DNA of 64,000 nucleotides from Jeotgalibacillus sp. ET6 (lineage in GTDB: Bacteria; Bacillota; Bacilli; Bacillales; Jeotgalibacillaceae): positions 413,361-477,360 of the forward strand of contig NZ_JARUIU010000004.1 of the NCBI RefSeq assembly GCF_029667115.1, read 5' to 3'. This document shows, piece after piece, positions 1 to 7,967 of the stretch. Position numbers and translations under genes: made by a program. Within the stretch, counting starts at the first letter, position 1. Every line of letters begins with the position of its first letter. The notes under the pieces were generated by a model. The model did no database searches, was not told the DNA's origin, and saw nothing but the letters and a program-made list of their open reading frames with translations.

Positions 1-588
1 AGAAAAGGGAAGATTGTTTTACTTGAGGAAGTTCTTGAGCAGTCCATGGCTCTTGCTGAAGAAGCCATCAAAGAAAAAAATCCGAACCTGAAGGAAAAAC
101 AGCAGGTAGCCCACGCGGTAGGAATCGGTGCGGTCATGTTTCACGATTTAAAAGTGTTCCGGCAAAATGATGTTCACTTTGAACTGAAGGATATGCTTAG
201 ATTTGAGGGGGAAACGGGGCCGTATGTGCAATATGCCCATGCAAGAGCCTGTTCAATTCTTCGAAAAGCAGAGGCTGAAGAAGAAGCATCCACATCTGAG
301 ACAGTTGCTCCTGCAGCATTTGGAGAGGCGGAGCGTGCCATAGTTATGAAGATCAGCGCGTATGACGAAGTAATTCAGGAGGCATTTGCTGAATGGGATC
401 CTTCAAAAATTGCAAAATACGCCATTGACCTTGCCCAGCTGTTTAATCAGTATTATGCACACACTCATATTTTAAATGAAGAAGATAAAGACGTGAAAGG
501 ACAGCGGCTGCTGCTTTTAAAGGCCACTACAATTGTGCTGAAAGAAAGCCTTCGTCTGCTGGGGATTAAGGCGCCGGAAGAAATGTAG
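1..588 (+). CDS. argS: Arginine--tRNA ligase, C-terminal part (partial)
   Basis: The frame is open from the first base and encodes the last 195 residues of arginyl-tRNA synthetase, which charges tRNA-Arg with arginine in the cytoplasm. The fragment begins with RKGK, which in this family directly follows the KMSKS-like signature loop, so the catalytic Rossmann domain lies outside the window. What remains is the end of the catalytic core and the helical DALR anticodon-binding domain; the family signature GPYVQYAHARA is visible near residue 80. The internal ATG at 46 is not a real start. The gene ends about 80 bp before msrAB and no clear terminator separates them. Confidence 0.95.
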   Translation, partial: RKGKIVLLEEVLEQSMALAEEAIKEKNPNLKEKQQVAHAVGIGAVMFHDLKVFRQNDVHFELKDMLRFEGETGPYVQYAHARACSILRKAEAEEEASTSETVAPAAFGEAERAIVMKISAYDEVIQEAFAEWDPSKIAKYAIDLAQLFNQYYAHTHILNEEDKDVKGQRLLLLKATTIVLKESLRLLGIKAPEEM

Positions 589-668
589 AACGGTAAAGCT
601 GTTTAGTTGGTTGGCTGTGTAAAAGATTATATGATGTAGGGAATCATTAGATAGAAGGAGGAGGTAGA

Positions 669-1616
669 GTGGAACAGGCCATGTTTGCCGGAGGCTGTTT
701 TTGGTGCATGGTGCGCCCCTTTAGTGAAAGAGAAGGAATTATAAAAATCGTTTCAGGCTATACGGGCGGCAGGGAAGCAGAAGCTGTTTATTCTGCCGTT
801 AAACGAGGAGACACCGGTCATGTGGAAGCCGTGCATCTTCTATACGAACCCTTGCTCATTTCATACGATGAAATCCTCGATGTATTTTGGACGCTGACAG
901 ATCCTACAGATGAAGGAGGACAGTTCAGCGACAGGGGACCGGCATACCAGTCCATTATTTTTACGTATACAGACAAGCAAAAAAGCACTGCTCAGTCTTC
1001 ATTAAAACAACTCGAAGACAGCGGACGCTTTCAAAAGCAAATCGTAACCAAAATAAAAGACGCATCTCCTTTTTACCCTGCAGAGGAATTTCACCAGGAT
1101 TTTGACCGGAAAAACCCTTTTCGGTACGCCTTGTATTATAAAGGATCAGGACGTGAAAAGTTCTCCCGCACGTATTGGCCTAAAGATCGGTCGTACTTAA
1201 AAGAGAAGCTGACAGCAAGGCAGTTTTTTGTGACGCAGGAAAATGGAACAGAACCGCCCTATGACAATGAATATTGGGATAATACCGAAGAAGGCATCTA
1301 TGTTGACATTGTGTCAGGAGAACCATTGTTCAGCTCCCGTGATCAATACGATGCAGGATGCGGATGGCCCTCTTTCACGAAGCCTATTACGGACTCCATG
1401 GTACGGGAAGAATGGGATGTTTCCACCCGGCATACCCGTAAAGAAATAAGGAGCAGTGAAGCTGATTCCCATCTCGGGCACGTATTTGAGGATGGCCCGG
1501 GTGCTTCAGGTCTGAGATATTGCATAAATTCGGCAGCTTTGAGATTTATAGCAAAAGAGGATCTTGAGAAAGAAGGTTATGGAGACTTTCTTCTCTTGTT
1601 TGCAGTTAGAAAATAA
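669..1616 (+). CDS. msrAB: Bifunctional peptide methionine sulfoxide reductase MsrA/MsrB
   Basis: A single 315-residue protein fuses two reductases that repair the S- and R-epimers of methionine sulfoxide. The MsrA domain comes first: the catalytic motif GCFWC is at residues 9-13. The MsrB domain follows from about residue 180, with AGCGWPSF (resolving Cys) and RYCINSAAL, whose Cys (about residue 285) is the catalytic one. The zinc CXXC pairs of many MsrB proteins are not seen. The start is GTG at 669, placed by a strong AGGAGGAGG about 6 bases upstream; the first ATG falls inside the active-site region. No signal peptide, so cytoplasmic. A small membrane protein gene follows after 17 bp and may be cotranscribed. 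Confidence 0.93.
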   Translation: MEQAMFAGGCFWCMVRPFSEREGIIKIVSGYTGGREAEAVYSAVKRGDTGHVEAVHLLYEPLLISYDEILDVFWTLTDPTDEGGQFSDRGPAYQSIIFTYTDKQKSTAQSSLKQLEDSGRFQKQIVTKIKDASPFYPAEEFHQDFDRKNPFRYALYYKGSGREKFSRTYWPKDRSYLKEKLTARQFFVTQENGTEPPYDNEYWDNTEEGIYVDIVSGEPLFSSRDQYDAGCGWPSFTKPITDSMVREEWDVSTRHTRKEIRSSEADSHLGHVFEDGPGASGLRYCINSAALRFIAKEDLEKEGYGDFLLLFAVRK

Positions 1617-1633
1617 AGTTACAGAGGTATACC

Positions 1634-1936
1634 ATGAAAAAAAATCGCAGTATCATCGTTCTGCTGGCAGCAAGTCAGTTATTTTATATTTTGTTTTTGC
1701 CAATCTGGTTTACTTTTTTTGGGCTGACCGTCATCACATCCGAACAAAGCGAATCCTTTCTTTTAACGATTGCAGAGTACATTGTTGGTGCTTACCCGGT
1801 TGTTCTCATTGCAGCAGCCATTGTGACCTGGTCCGCCTGGCGAAAAGGCAAACTAAAGAAGATGCTCCTTTTGAATACGATCCCCATTCTGTGGATCGCT
1901 CCTATTTTAATTACATTTCTGCTGGCAAATTTATAA
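1634..1936 (+). CDS. Small integral membrane protein, unknown function
   Basis: A 100-residue protein with three hydrophobic stretches (about residues 8-30, 48-68 and 78-98) separated by short polar loops; the Arg/Lys-rich loop WRKGKLKK lies before the third segment. I do not recognise a family. It starts 17 bp after msrAB with only a weak Shine-Dalgarno (AGAGG), so translation may depend on coupling to the upstream gene. A terminator-like hairpin belonging to a family A repeat lies about 120 bp downstream. An overlapping frame at 1564-1971 was judged to be a shadow because this frame has the more coherent membrane pattern. Confidence 0.65.
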   Translation: MKKNRSIIVLLAASQLFYILFLPIWFTFFGLTVITSEQSESFLLTIAEYIVGAYPVVLIAAAIVTWSAWRKGKLKKMLLLNTIPILWIAPILITFLLANL

Positions 1937-1991
1937 TGCAATTAAAGAATATGAGTTTGCGAGAAGACTGAAAAAATTTTAAATATGAGGC

Positions 1992-2090
1992 AGTATCTAT
2001 AGTTAGTAAGAGGTGAGCGGAGCGGAAAGCGTCTGTCTGAAGCGCAGTGAACCGGTCAAAAAGCCTGAGACATTTTAGTCTCAGGCTTTT
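1992..2090 (+). repeat. Family A interspersed repeat, internally deleted copy
   Basis: This copy holds the left part (GTGAGCGGAGCGGAA) joined directly to the right part (AGCGTCTGTCTGAAGCG, then GTGAACCGGTCAAAAAGCC) and lacks the central 100 or so bases found in the copies near 3.7 and 47.7 kb. The junction lies in a GCGGAA motif that occurs twice in full copies, which suggests a deletion between short direct repeats. Its right end forms the terminator hairpin listed separately. Confidence 0.7.
2059..2090. terminator. Bidirectional terminator hairpin (repeat-borne)
   Basis: AAGCCTGAGAC and GTCTCAGGCTT form an 11-bp stem around ATTTTA, flanked by A-rich sequence on the left and TTTT on the right, so it can act on both strands. 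It sits between the convergent genes for the small membrane protein and the SGNH hydrolase. Confidence 0.75.
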
Positions 2091-2107
2091 CTGCGTGATA
2101 GGCTAGA

Positions 2108-2935
2108 TTATTTCTGTCCAAAGTAAGGCTGAGCAAGGGCGTTGAAATAAAGCTCCTCATGCCAAATCCGGTATCCCAGGTCATTTGGGTGGATTTTATC
2201 GTTAAGAATATCCTTCTTTTCAATGTTCTGCTCATCCATATGAGCGAGCATATGGCCATGGGTGTCAAAATAATTCCATCCGTTGTCCAGAATGATTTCC
2301 TGTGTGAAATCAACATACTCTTCAAATGTCAAACCTAGCTGGTTTAGACCGCTTGGATCCAAATTTTCCTTTAAAATAGGGTTTGGTGATATGAATAAAA
2401 TTTCCACCCCGGGGAGCTCTCTTTTAAATGTGCTGTACAGCTGCTCAATCGACTTTTTGGTATCATCAAGGGTAACCGAACGCCGATAATTGTTAATTAC
2501 TGAGGTTTCAAGGATAATTAAGTCAGGACGGCTGCTAAAAACCTTAGTCAGAACATCCTGATTTAACAGCATCACGGAAGTATAGCCGGAATGTCCATGG
2601 TTTGAAACCGTTACGTGGCGCAGCGGACGGCTTGCATCACGGATATCCTGCTGCAAGAGAGCACGCCAAGAAAAGTTTGGTGAGCTGGCACCTACGCCTT
2701 TTGTCACGCTGCTGCCCAGAGTAGCTACACGTGCAGAGCCGTTTTTCATGACACGGTACGTTAAAAATTCAAGATAAGATATATCAGGGTTATGAGCGGG
2801 GTTGATCCGCTCCATCGTTTGCTGAATCTGGACTTGATTATATCGATATTCACCGCGCACCATGCCTAAAAGGACAAGTAGAACGGCAGAAGCAAGTATG
2901 ATTTGAAACAATTTCTTCATTTGGGAGGAAAACAT
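2108..2935 (-). CDS. Membrane-anchored SGNH/GDSL-family hydrolase
   Basis: The 275-residue product begins with an uncleaved signal-anchor (a hydrophobic run at about residues 10-25 after KK), so the hydrolase domain should face outside. The nucleophile block is GSSVTKGVGAS near residue 75, a GDS-like motif, and the C-terminal catalytic Asp-His pair is in DKIHPNDLGY. An Asn-containing NNYRRS stretch may be the oxyanion-hole block. The family removes acyl or acetyl groups from lipids, polysaccharides or peptidoglycan; the substrate cannot be told here. The ATG at 2935 has AAAGGAAAGG immediately upstream; the next ATG (2920, MKKLFQ) is possible but lacks a Shine-Dalgarno. Monocistronic, with its own promoter. 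Confidence 0.8.
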   Translation of the reverse strand: MFSSQMKKLFQIILASAVLLVLLGMVRGEYRYNQVQIQQTMERINPAHNPDISYLEFLTYRVMKNGSARVATLGSSVTKGVGASSPNFSWRALLQQDIRDASRPLRHVTVSNHGHSGYTSVMLLNQDVLTKVFSSRPDLIILETSVINNYRRSVTLDDTKKSIEQLYSTFKRELPGVEILFISPNPILKENLDPSGLNQLGLTFEEYVDFTQEIILDNGWNYFDTHGHMLAHMDEQNIEKKDILNDKIHPNDLGYRIWHEELYFNALAQPYFGQK

Positions 2936-2965
2936 CCTTTCCTTTGTTAGAAACTAAAATGAAAT

Positions 2966-2995
2966 ATTATATCTATAATTGTAACGAAAATGTAA
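2966..2995 (-). promoter_or_regulatory. Predicted SigA promoter of the SGNH hydrolase gene
   Basis: On the minus strand TTACAT is followed after 18 bases by a perfect TATAAT, ending about 30 bp upstream of the start codon. Confidence 0.5.
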
Positions 2996-3128
2996 TACAT
3001 ATTCAATAGGTCAGGAGTTGGAATCCAGGCCCAATTTTTCAGCTTGTTTTCATTAGCATTTTCAGTAAAATAGAAAAACATACAGTGTGTAAAAGCAATC
3101 GAATGAACTGGAATGGGAGGAATTTAAA

Positions 3129-3572
3129 ATGGGTGCATTAAATCAGACGATCGTTATTGACCGGCCGATTGAGGAGGTTTTTGCCGTTACGACAACGATG
3201 GAGCAGTCTCCTCAAATAATGGATCAAGTAGAAGAAGTGACAAAATTAACAGAAGGCGCCATTGCTGAAGGGACGAAATACAATGAAGTGCGAAATCTTG
3301 GGGGAAGACGGGTGCAATCTGTTCTGGAGGTCGTTGAATATGTCCCAAACGTTTCTTATGCGGTGTCAAGCAGTCAGAACGGGGTTGAAATTGAGTTTCG
3401 ATATACCTTTAAACCGCAGGGGGATGGAACATTTGTCACATTCGACGGGAAGGTGAAAACATCCGGTTTTGCCAGAAGCTTATTTAGAGGAATGATAGTC
3501 CGTATGATCTCTAAAGAAGAGCTTTTTCATTTGCAAAAGCTGAAAACGTTTATAGAAAAAGAAGCTGTTTAA
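3129..3572 (+). CDS. SRPBCC-family (polyketide cyclase/START-like) protein
   Basis: A 147-residue soluble protein with the layout of a small helix-grip domain: an N-terminal strand with the phrase TIVIDRPIEEVFAV, a central set of beta strands, and a long C-terminal helix. This family forms a hydrophobic cavity that binds lipids or other non-polar ligands; no catalytic residues can be assigned. The start follows GGGAGGAATTTAAA. It stands alone between the divergent SGNH hydrolase gene and a family A repeat, so its neighbours give no hint of its ligand. Confidence 0.75.
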   Translation: MGALNQTIVIDRPIEEVFAVTTTMEQSPQIMDQVEEVTKLTEGAIAEGTKYNEVRNLGGRRVQSVLEVVEYVPNVSYAVSSSQNGVEIEFRYTFKPQGDGTFVTFDGKVKTSGFARSLFRGMIVRMISKEELFHLQKLKTFIEKEAV

Positions 3573-3630
3573 AGCTGAAAGAAAATTTGTGTGTGTTATC
3601 CTGCTCCGTTATGATGGAGAGAGTGCAGGG

Positions 3631-3852
3631 GAGACTGGGACAAAACTCCAAAAAGTTTAATGAATGAAAAAGTATTTATTAATAGTAAGAGGAGAACGGA
3701 GCGGAAGGTGTAGACTCCAGCAGGATGTGACGGCAAGCTGAGACTTTACAAGGCAAGGGCCCTGAAAAGGCTCAGCGCCGTCCCTGCGGAAAGCGTCCTC
3801 CTGAAGCGAAGTGAACCGGTAAAAGAGTTTGAGACAGTTTTGGCCCAAGCTC
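3631..3852 (+). repeat. Family A interspersed repeat, near-complete copy
   Basis: About 222 bp. Left end GAGACTGGGACAAAACTC, central block GGCAAGCTGAGACTTTAC, an internal hairpin arm (AAGGCTCAGCGCCGTCCC), then GAAGCGAAGTGAACCGGT and right end GAGTTTGAGACAG ending in AAGCTC. The same order of blocks recurs at 27.96, 47.65, 57.2 and 63.3 kb. The short frames inside it are not genes. Confidence 0.8.
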
Positions 3853-3880
3853 ATTCAAAGCACCTGAGGAGAATAAGGAC

Positions 3881-5065
3881 ATGACAAAAGTACGAATTAA
3901 AAAGAAGTTTGCAGATAAAATGAAAAATGGCTATCCATTGCTGACGGCTGAGATGCTCGAAAACCCGGACGATAGTGGACAGGAAGGAGACATCCTGACA
4001 GCTGTTGATGAACGTAATCAATTTATCGCCAGAGGGTATGCAGGAAAACAGAATAAAGGCATCGGCTGGCTGATTACCTGGGACGCAGAGGAAGAAATCG
4101 GCTACCGCCTTTTTGTGAATAGAATCCGTGCGGCGCTTGGGAAAAGAAAGCGTTGGTTTAAAAAAGACGACACAACCGCATTTCGTGTATTTAATGGAGA
4201 AGGAGATGGAATCGGCGGATTGACTATAGACTACTTTGATAATCACTATTTATTCACATGGTACAGTGAAGGAATTTATTTGCTACGTGAAGAAATTTTT
4301 CAGGCATTTGAAGAACTGGTCACATTTAAAAGCATTTATGAAAAAAAGCGATTTGACACAAAAGGCCAATATGTGGAGGACGATGATTTTGTAAAAGGGG
4401 AGCGTCCTTCGTTTCCGCTCATTATTAAAGAAAACGGCGCCCATTTTGCCGTGAATTTGAATGACGGGGCAATGGTAGGCGTATTTCTTGATCAGCGGGA
4501 TGTGAGAAAAGCAATCCGGGACAAGTATGCAGATGGGAAAAATGTATTAAATACCTTCTCTTACACAGGCGCTTTTTCTGTATTTGCTGCGTTGGGCGGA
4601 GCTGTAAAAACGACGAGTGTGGATTTGGCCAATCGAAGTGTAGCGAAGACGATTGAACAATTCAGCATGAACGGTATAGATTATGAAGCGCAGGATATTT
4701 TAGTGCGTGACGTATTCCGTTATTTTAATTATGCAGTGAAAAATAATATCAAGTTTGATCTTGTCGTGATGGACCCGCCAAGCTTTGCCCGCTCGAAGAA
4801 AAACACGTTCAGTGCAGCGAAAGACTACAAAAATCTCATGAAGCAGGCCATTGATATCACAGAGGACAAAGGCATTATTGTTGCCTCTACCAACGCAGCT
4901 TCATTTAATATGAAGAAATTTCATCGGTTTATCGATGAAGCATTCAAGGAAAAAGGATTAAAATACGAAATAATTGAGACCTTTACCCTGCCCGAGGACT
5001 TTACAGTATCCTCTTCTTTTCCTGAAGGAAATTATCTGAAAGTGCTGATCGTTAGAAGAAAGTAA
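3881..5065 (+). CDS. Class I SAM-dependent rRNA methyltransferase, RlmI/YwbD-like
   Basis: The 394-residue product matches the RlmI-type architecture: an N-terminal PUA-like RNA-binding domain (to about residue 75), a middle domain, and a Rossmann methyltransferase domain. Motif I is NTFSYTGAF near residue 222 and the catalytic-loop motif is DPPSF near residue 302. E. coli RlmI makes m5C1962 in 23S rRNA; B. subtilis has a homologue (YwbD), which fits the presence of ywbE nearby. That this protein has the RlmI specificity is inference. The ATG has GAGGAG 10-14 bases upstream. It lies right after a family A repeat and is followed by its own terminator. Confidence 0.85.
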   Translation: MTKVRIKKKFADKMKNGYPLLTAEMLENPDDSGQEGDILTAVDERNQFIARGYAGKQNKGIGWLITWDAEEEIGYRLFVNRIRAALGKRKRWFKKDDTTAFRVFNGEGDGIGGLTIDYFDNHYLFTWYSEGIYLLREEIFQAFEELVTFKSIYEKKRFDTKGQYVEDDDFVKGERPSFPLIIKENGAHFAVNLNDGAMVGVFLDQRDVRKAIRDKYADGKNVLNTFSYTGAFSVFAALGGAVKTTSVDLANRSVAKTIEQFSMNGIDYEAQDILVRDVFRYFNYAVKNNIKFDLVVMDPPSFARSKKNTFSAAKDYKNLMKQAIDITEDKGIIVASTNAASFNMKKFHRFIDEAFKEKGLKYEIIETFTLPEDFTVSSSFPEGNYLKVLIVRRK

Positions 5066-5074
5066 AGATAACAT

Positions 5075-5106
5075 GCTGCTCACCTGACTTCGTGAGCGGC
5101 TTTTTA
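5075..5106 (+). terminator. Intrinsic terminator after the methyltransferase gene
   Basis: GCTGCTCAC and GTGAGCGGC pair (one G-U) around an 8-base loop and are followed by TTTTTATA. Confidence 0.75.
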
Positions 5107-5262
5107 TATAGGAAAGTGCAACGCGCTCGCCCAGGCCCGACAAGTTTAAGGAGCGATGCACAATCAACCTGGTTTGTGGTGGATTTGCACCGTGACTTAA
5201 AACCTCGAGGGCCTAGCGCTAGGAACTGGATCAAAGAAAAGTGCAAAGCGGTTGAAAATGAA
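5107..5262 (-). repeat. Family B interspersed repeat, inverted copy
   Basis: Read on the minus strand, this segment contains GATCCAGTTCCTAGCGCTAG, then CCCTCGAGGTTTTAAGTCAC, and ends with CGAGCGCGTTGCACTTTCC. The two copies at 21.5-21.7 kb carry the same blocks (TCCAGCTCCAGGCGCTAG, GCTCGAGGTCATAAGTCAC, GACGAGCGCCTTCCGC) in the opposite orientation. The match is partial, so this copy is diverged. Confidence 0.6.
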
Positions 5263-5297
5263 TTGGAAGCAAAACGAAATAGATGGGAGGGGCTGCC

Positions 5298-7562
5298 ATG
5301 CCGGATGTGATGAGAATTTCTGCAAGAAGGCTTGCTGAATACGTGCATAGAAGCGGAAGTATTGATGCCAGGATAGGCGGCTCTACTGCCATGATTGAAG
5401 GAACCAGAAATCATCAGGCTGTGCAAAAAAAGTACATGGAGCAGGATCAGAAGGAAGTTTTTCTAGATGGAATAATAGAAATCGATGGTCAAACATACCA
5501 GCTTGAAGGACGTTGCGACGGTTTGCTTGTGAGAGAAGAAAAGCCGGTCATTGATGAAATCAAATCGACTTCCCGGCTCCTCCATACTATAACAGAACCT
5601 TCTGCTGTTCATTTGGCACAGGCGATTGTTTACGCCTGGATGTTTACGGAGAAAGAAGATCTCGAAGAAATAGGCATTCAGGTTACCTATGTGCAAAATG
5701 TAACGAAAGAGGAAAAACGATTTCTTCAGCCATTCTCAGCCGCTTTTTTAAAAGAACAAGTGGAGGAGATGGTGAGGATTTATGCTCCCTTCGCTTCATT
5801 GATGAAGAGCCTTCAGGAAAAACGAAATGATTCGATCCAAACACTAGCTTTTCCTTATCCCCATTTCCGCGAGGGACAGAGGAAGTTTGCCGGTGCTGTT
5901 TACCAAACAATTACAGAAAAAGGAAAACTGTTTGCACAGGCGCCTACCGGGATTGGAAAAACCATCTCAACCTTGTTTCCAGCGATAAAAACCATAGGAG
6001 AAGGCAAGGCAAATCAGCTTGTTTATTCCACAGCTAAAACCATTACGCGAGCTGCTGCTGAGGAAGCGCTGGCTGATATGCACGCGAAAGGTCTTCAGTT
6101 GTCAGCTGTGACGCTAACCGCAAAGGATAAGATCTGCTTTAAGGAAAAAACGATTTGTCAAAAAGAGTACTGTGAGTTTGCGGACGGCCATTTTGACCGG
6201 ATTAATGAAGCTGTGCTGGACATGCTGGGGAATGAATACATGATCAACCGGTCTGTGGTGGAGCGCTATGCGTTGAAGCACCGTGTTTGTCCTTTTGAAT
6301 TCTCCATGGATCTATCGTATCTGACCGATGCCATGATTGGAGATTATAACTATGTGTTTGATCCGAGAGTGGCAAGAAAGAGGATGATGGGGGAGCAAAA
6401 GCGCACAACGGTTCTATTAGTGGACGAAGCGCATAATCTGGTTGACCGGGCCCGGGAGATGTATTCTGCGAGCCTCCAAAAATCAGCTTTTCTGGCACTT
6501 AGCAAAATGGATGTATCTCCTGCTATAAAAAGTGCGGCGAATAAGGCGAATAAGGCATGCCTTGAGCTGAAAACAATCTGTGGTGAACAAAGCTTTCATA
6601 TTCTGGATGAAGCTCCTCCTGAATGGACACAAGTTCTTCAGGCTTTTTATGAAGCAGCTGAAGAACGGATACAGGAAGGGGATACGGAAAAAGAGATCAT
6701 TGATTTGTATTTTGCTGCTCAAAGGATGCTTCATGTGATCGAAATGATGGATGAACGGTTTTACATCCTGATTGAAAAAAAAGGCAGTGACGTCTGGATA
6801 AAAAATGTCTGCATGGATCCTTCGCTGTTTGTCAAAGAATCAACGAAAAACTATCGGGGGACGGTGTTTTTCTCTGCAACATTTGCTCCGGTGCAGTACG
6901 TAAAAGGGATGCTTGGCGGCGATCAATCAGATTTTGGATTGTCCATACCAAGTCCTTTCAAAAAAGAACAAATTGAGGTGCGCACCTATCTGATTTCCAC
7001 AAAATACCGGGATCGTGAACGTACGCTAGATTCCATTGTGGCTGCTATAAAAAATGGATTTGAAGATGCAAAAGGGAATTTTATCGCATTTTTTCCTTCC
7101 TATCAGTATATGGAAATGGCTGTTGAGCGTTTTACTCCTCTGTTTGATCATGAAGAAGCTGATTTACTTGTTCAGTCAAAAATGATGGATGAACAGGAAA
7201 GGGAGCAGTTTCTATCTTCCTTTTCAGGAGAGAAACGTGTACTCGCATTTGCCGTAATGGGCGGTATTTTTTCTGAGGGGGTAGATCTTCCGGGAGATCA
7301 GTTAAAAGGAGTGGCCGTTATAGGTGCTGGAATTCCTCAACTAAATCCTGAACGAAATCAAATGAAGCAGTTTTTTCAAAGCCAGGGTTTAAACGGTTAT
7401 CATTATGCCTATGTATACCCAGGGATAAATAAGGTTCTGCAGGCAGGCGGACGGTTAATTCGGACGGAGGAGGATGAGGGGCTTCTGCTGCTGATTGATG
7501 ATCGCTTTCAAACCTCTCTCTATCAGGATCTATTACCGCCGGAATGGAGAATATCAACCTGA
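5298..7562 (+). CDS. PD-(D/E)XK nuclease-DinG/XPD-type Fe-S DNA helicase fusion
   Basis: A 754-residue protein. Residues 1-190 look like a PD-(D/E)XK nuclease module: GRCDGLL supplies an acidic residue and IDEIKS (about 86-90) the E-x-K pair. From about residue 195 it is a superfamily 2 XPD/DinG helicase: Walker A APTGIGKT (about 214-221), four cysteines between motifs Ia and II (near 280, 286, 291 and 330) that would hold a 4Fe-4S cluster, DEAH box VDEAHN (about 375), and motif VI GGRLIRTEED near the C-terminus. XPD-type enzymes move 5'-3' on single-stranded DNA. The start is set at 5298 because GGGAGGGG lies just upstream; an in-frame ATG at 5283 overlaps that site. Likely role: DNA repair or structure resolution. 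Confidence 0.85.
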   Translation: MPDVMRISARRLAEYVHRSGSIDARIGGSTAMIEGTRNHQAVQKKYMEQDQKEVFLDGIIEIDGQTYQLEGRCDGLLVREEKPVIDEIKSTSRLLHTITEPSAVHLAQAIVYAWMFTEKEDLEEIGIQVTYVQNVTKEEKRFLQPFSAAFLKEQVEEMVRIYAPFASLMKSLQEKRNDSIQTLAFPYPHFREGQRKFAGAVYQTITEKGKLFAQAPTGIGKTISTLFPAIKTIGEGKANQLVYSTAKTITRAAAEEALADMHAKGLQLSAVTLTAKDKICFKEKTICQKEYCEFADGHFDRINEAVLDMLGNEYMINRSVVERYALKHRVCPFEFSMDLSYLTDAMIGDYNYVFDPRVARKRMMGEQKRTTVLLVDEAHNLVDRAREMYSASLQKSAFLALSKMDVSPAIKSAANKANKACLELKTICGEQSFHILDEAPPEWTQVLQAFYEAAEERIQEGDTEKEIIDLYFAAQRMLHVIEMMDERFYILIEKKGSDVWIKNVCMDPSLFVKESTKNYRGTVFFSATFAPVQYVKGMLGGDQSDFGLSIPSPFKKEQIEVRTYLISTKYRDRERTLDSIVAAIKNGFEDAKGNFIAFFPSYQYMEMAVERFTPLFDHEEADLLVQSKMMDEQEREQFLSSFSGEKRVLAFAVMGGIFSEGVDLPGDQLKGVAVIGAGIPQLNPERNQMKQFFQSQGLNGYHYAYVYPGINKVLQAGGRLIRTEEDEGLLLLIDDRFQTSLYQDLLPPEWRIST

Positions 7563-7596
7563 GGCAGGAACAGGTTTATTGGTAACAATATAAAAA

Positions 7597-7680
7597 GAGC
7601 CTGGGACAAGGTGTGTCTTCAGGCTCATTGACCGGTTCACTTCACTCTGTGCGGTAAGCCTCCTCCAGAGGAAATGAACT
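7597..7680 (-). repeat. Family A repeat, truncated inverted copy with terminator hairpin
   Basis: On the minus strand the segment reads GTGAAGTGAACCGGTCAATG followed by the hairpin GAGCCTG...CAGGCTC (7597-7626), the right-hand part of the family A element. It lies between the convergent helicase and ywbE genes. For the plus-strand helicase transcript the hairpin lacks a T-run; on the minus strand it is followed by TTTTTAT. Confidence 0.6.
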
Positions 7681-7695
7681 GTGAATGCATTTATT

Positions 7696-7890
7696 TCAGG
7701 TAATAATATTTTTGACTCGTCCAACCTGGCCGTCTGTTAAACGAACTTTTATGCCATGTGGGTGAGAAGGAGATTTAGTAAGTAAATCCTTCACAATCCC
7801 TCTCGTTAACTTTCCAGAACGCTGATCCTGCTTCAGGACAATGTCAACTTCAATTCCAGGTGTAATCGTGCTTCGCTGCTGTCCATTCAT
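7696..7890 (-). CDS. ywbE: YwbE-family protein (DUF2196)
   Basis: A 64-residue protein beginning MNGQQRSTI, with the family core VDIVLKQDQRSGKLTRG followed by HPHGIKVRL and GQVGRV. It reads as a small beta-barrel-like domain; the biochemical role of YwbE is unknown. The longer frame to 7932 was shortened because family members begin with MNGQ and GGAGAGTGGGAAAG lies immediately upstream of this ATG. Terminates into a family A hairpin. In B. subtilis ywbD and ywbE are close neighbours; here the RlmI-like gene is 2.6 kb away on the other strand, so the association is partly kept. Confidence 0.85.
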   Translation of the reverse strand: MNGQQRSTITPGIEVDIVLKQDQRSGKLTRGIVKDLLTKSPSHPHGIKVRLTDGQVGRVKNIIT

Positions 7891-7967
7891 GACTTTCCCA
7901 CTCTCCATTAAACGTTTGTTTAATGATACCACAGTTCATAGTGAGCAGGTATTTCAAGGGCAGGCAG

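Noticed and set aside
1564..1971. 135-codon frame overlapping the end of msrAB
   Set aside because: Overlaps both msrAB and the small membrane protein gene in another frame; the 1634 frame has the better membrane-protein pattern.
3657..3854. 65-codon minus-strand frame
   Set aside because: Also produced by the family A repeat; a similar frame arises at 47772-47966 for the same reason.
5092..5310. Open frame of 72 codons before the helicase gene
   Set aside because: It overlaps the inverted family B repeat and the helicase start; composition is that of the repeat.
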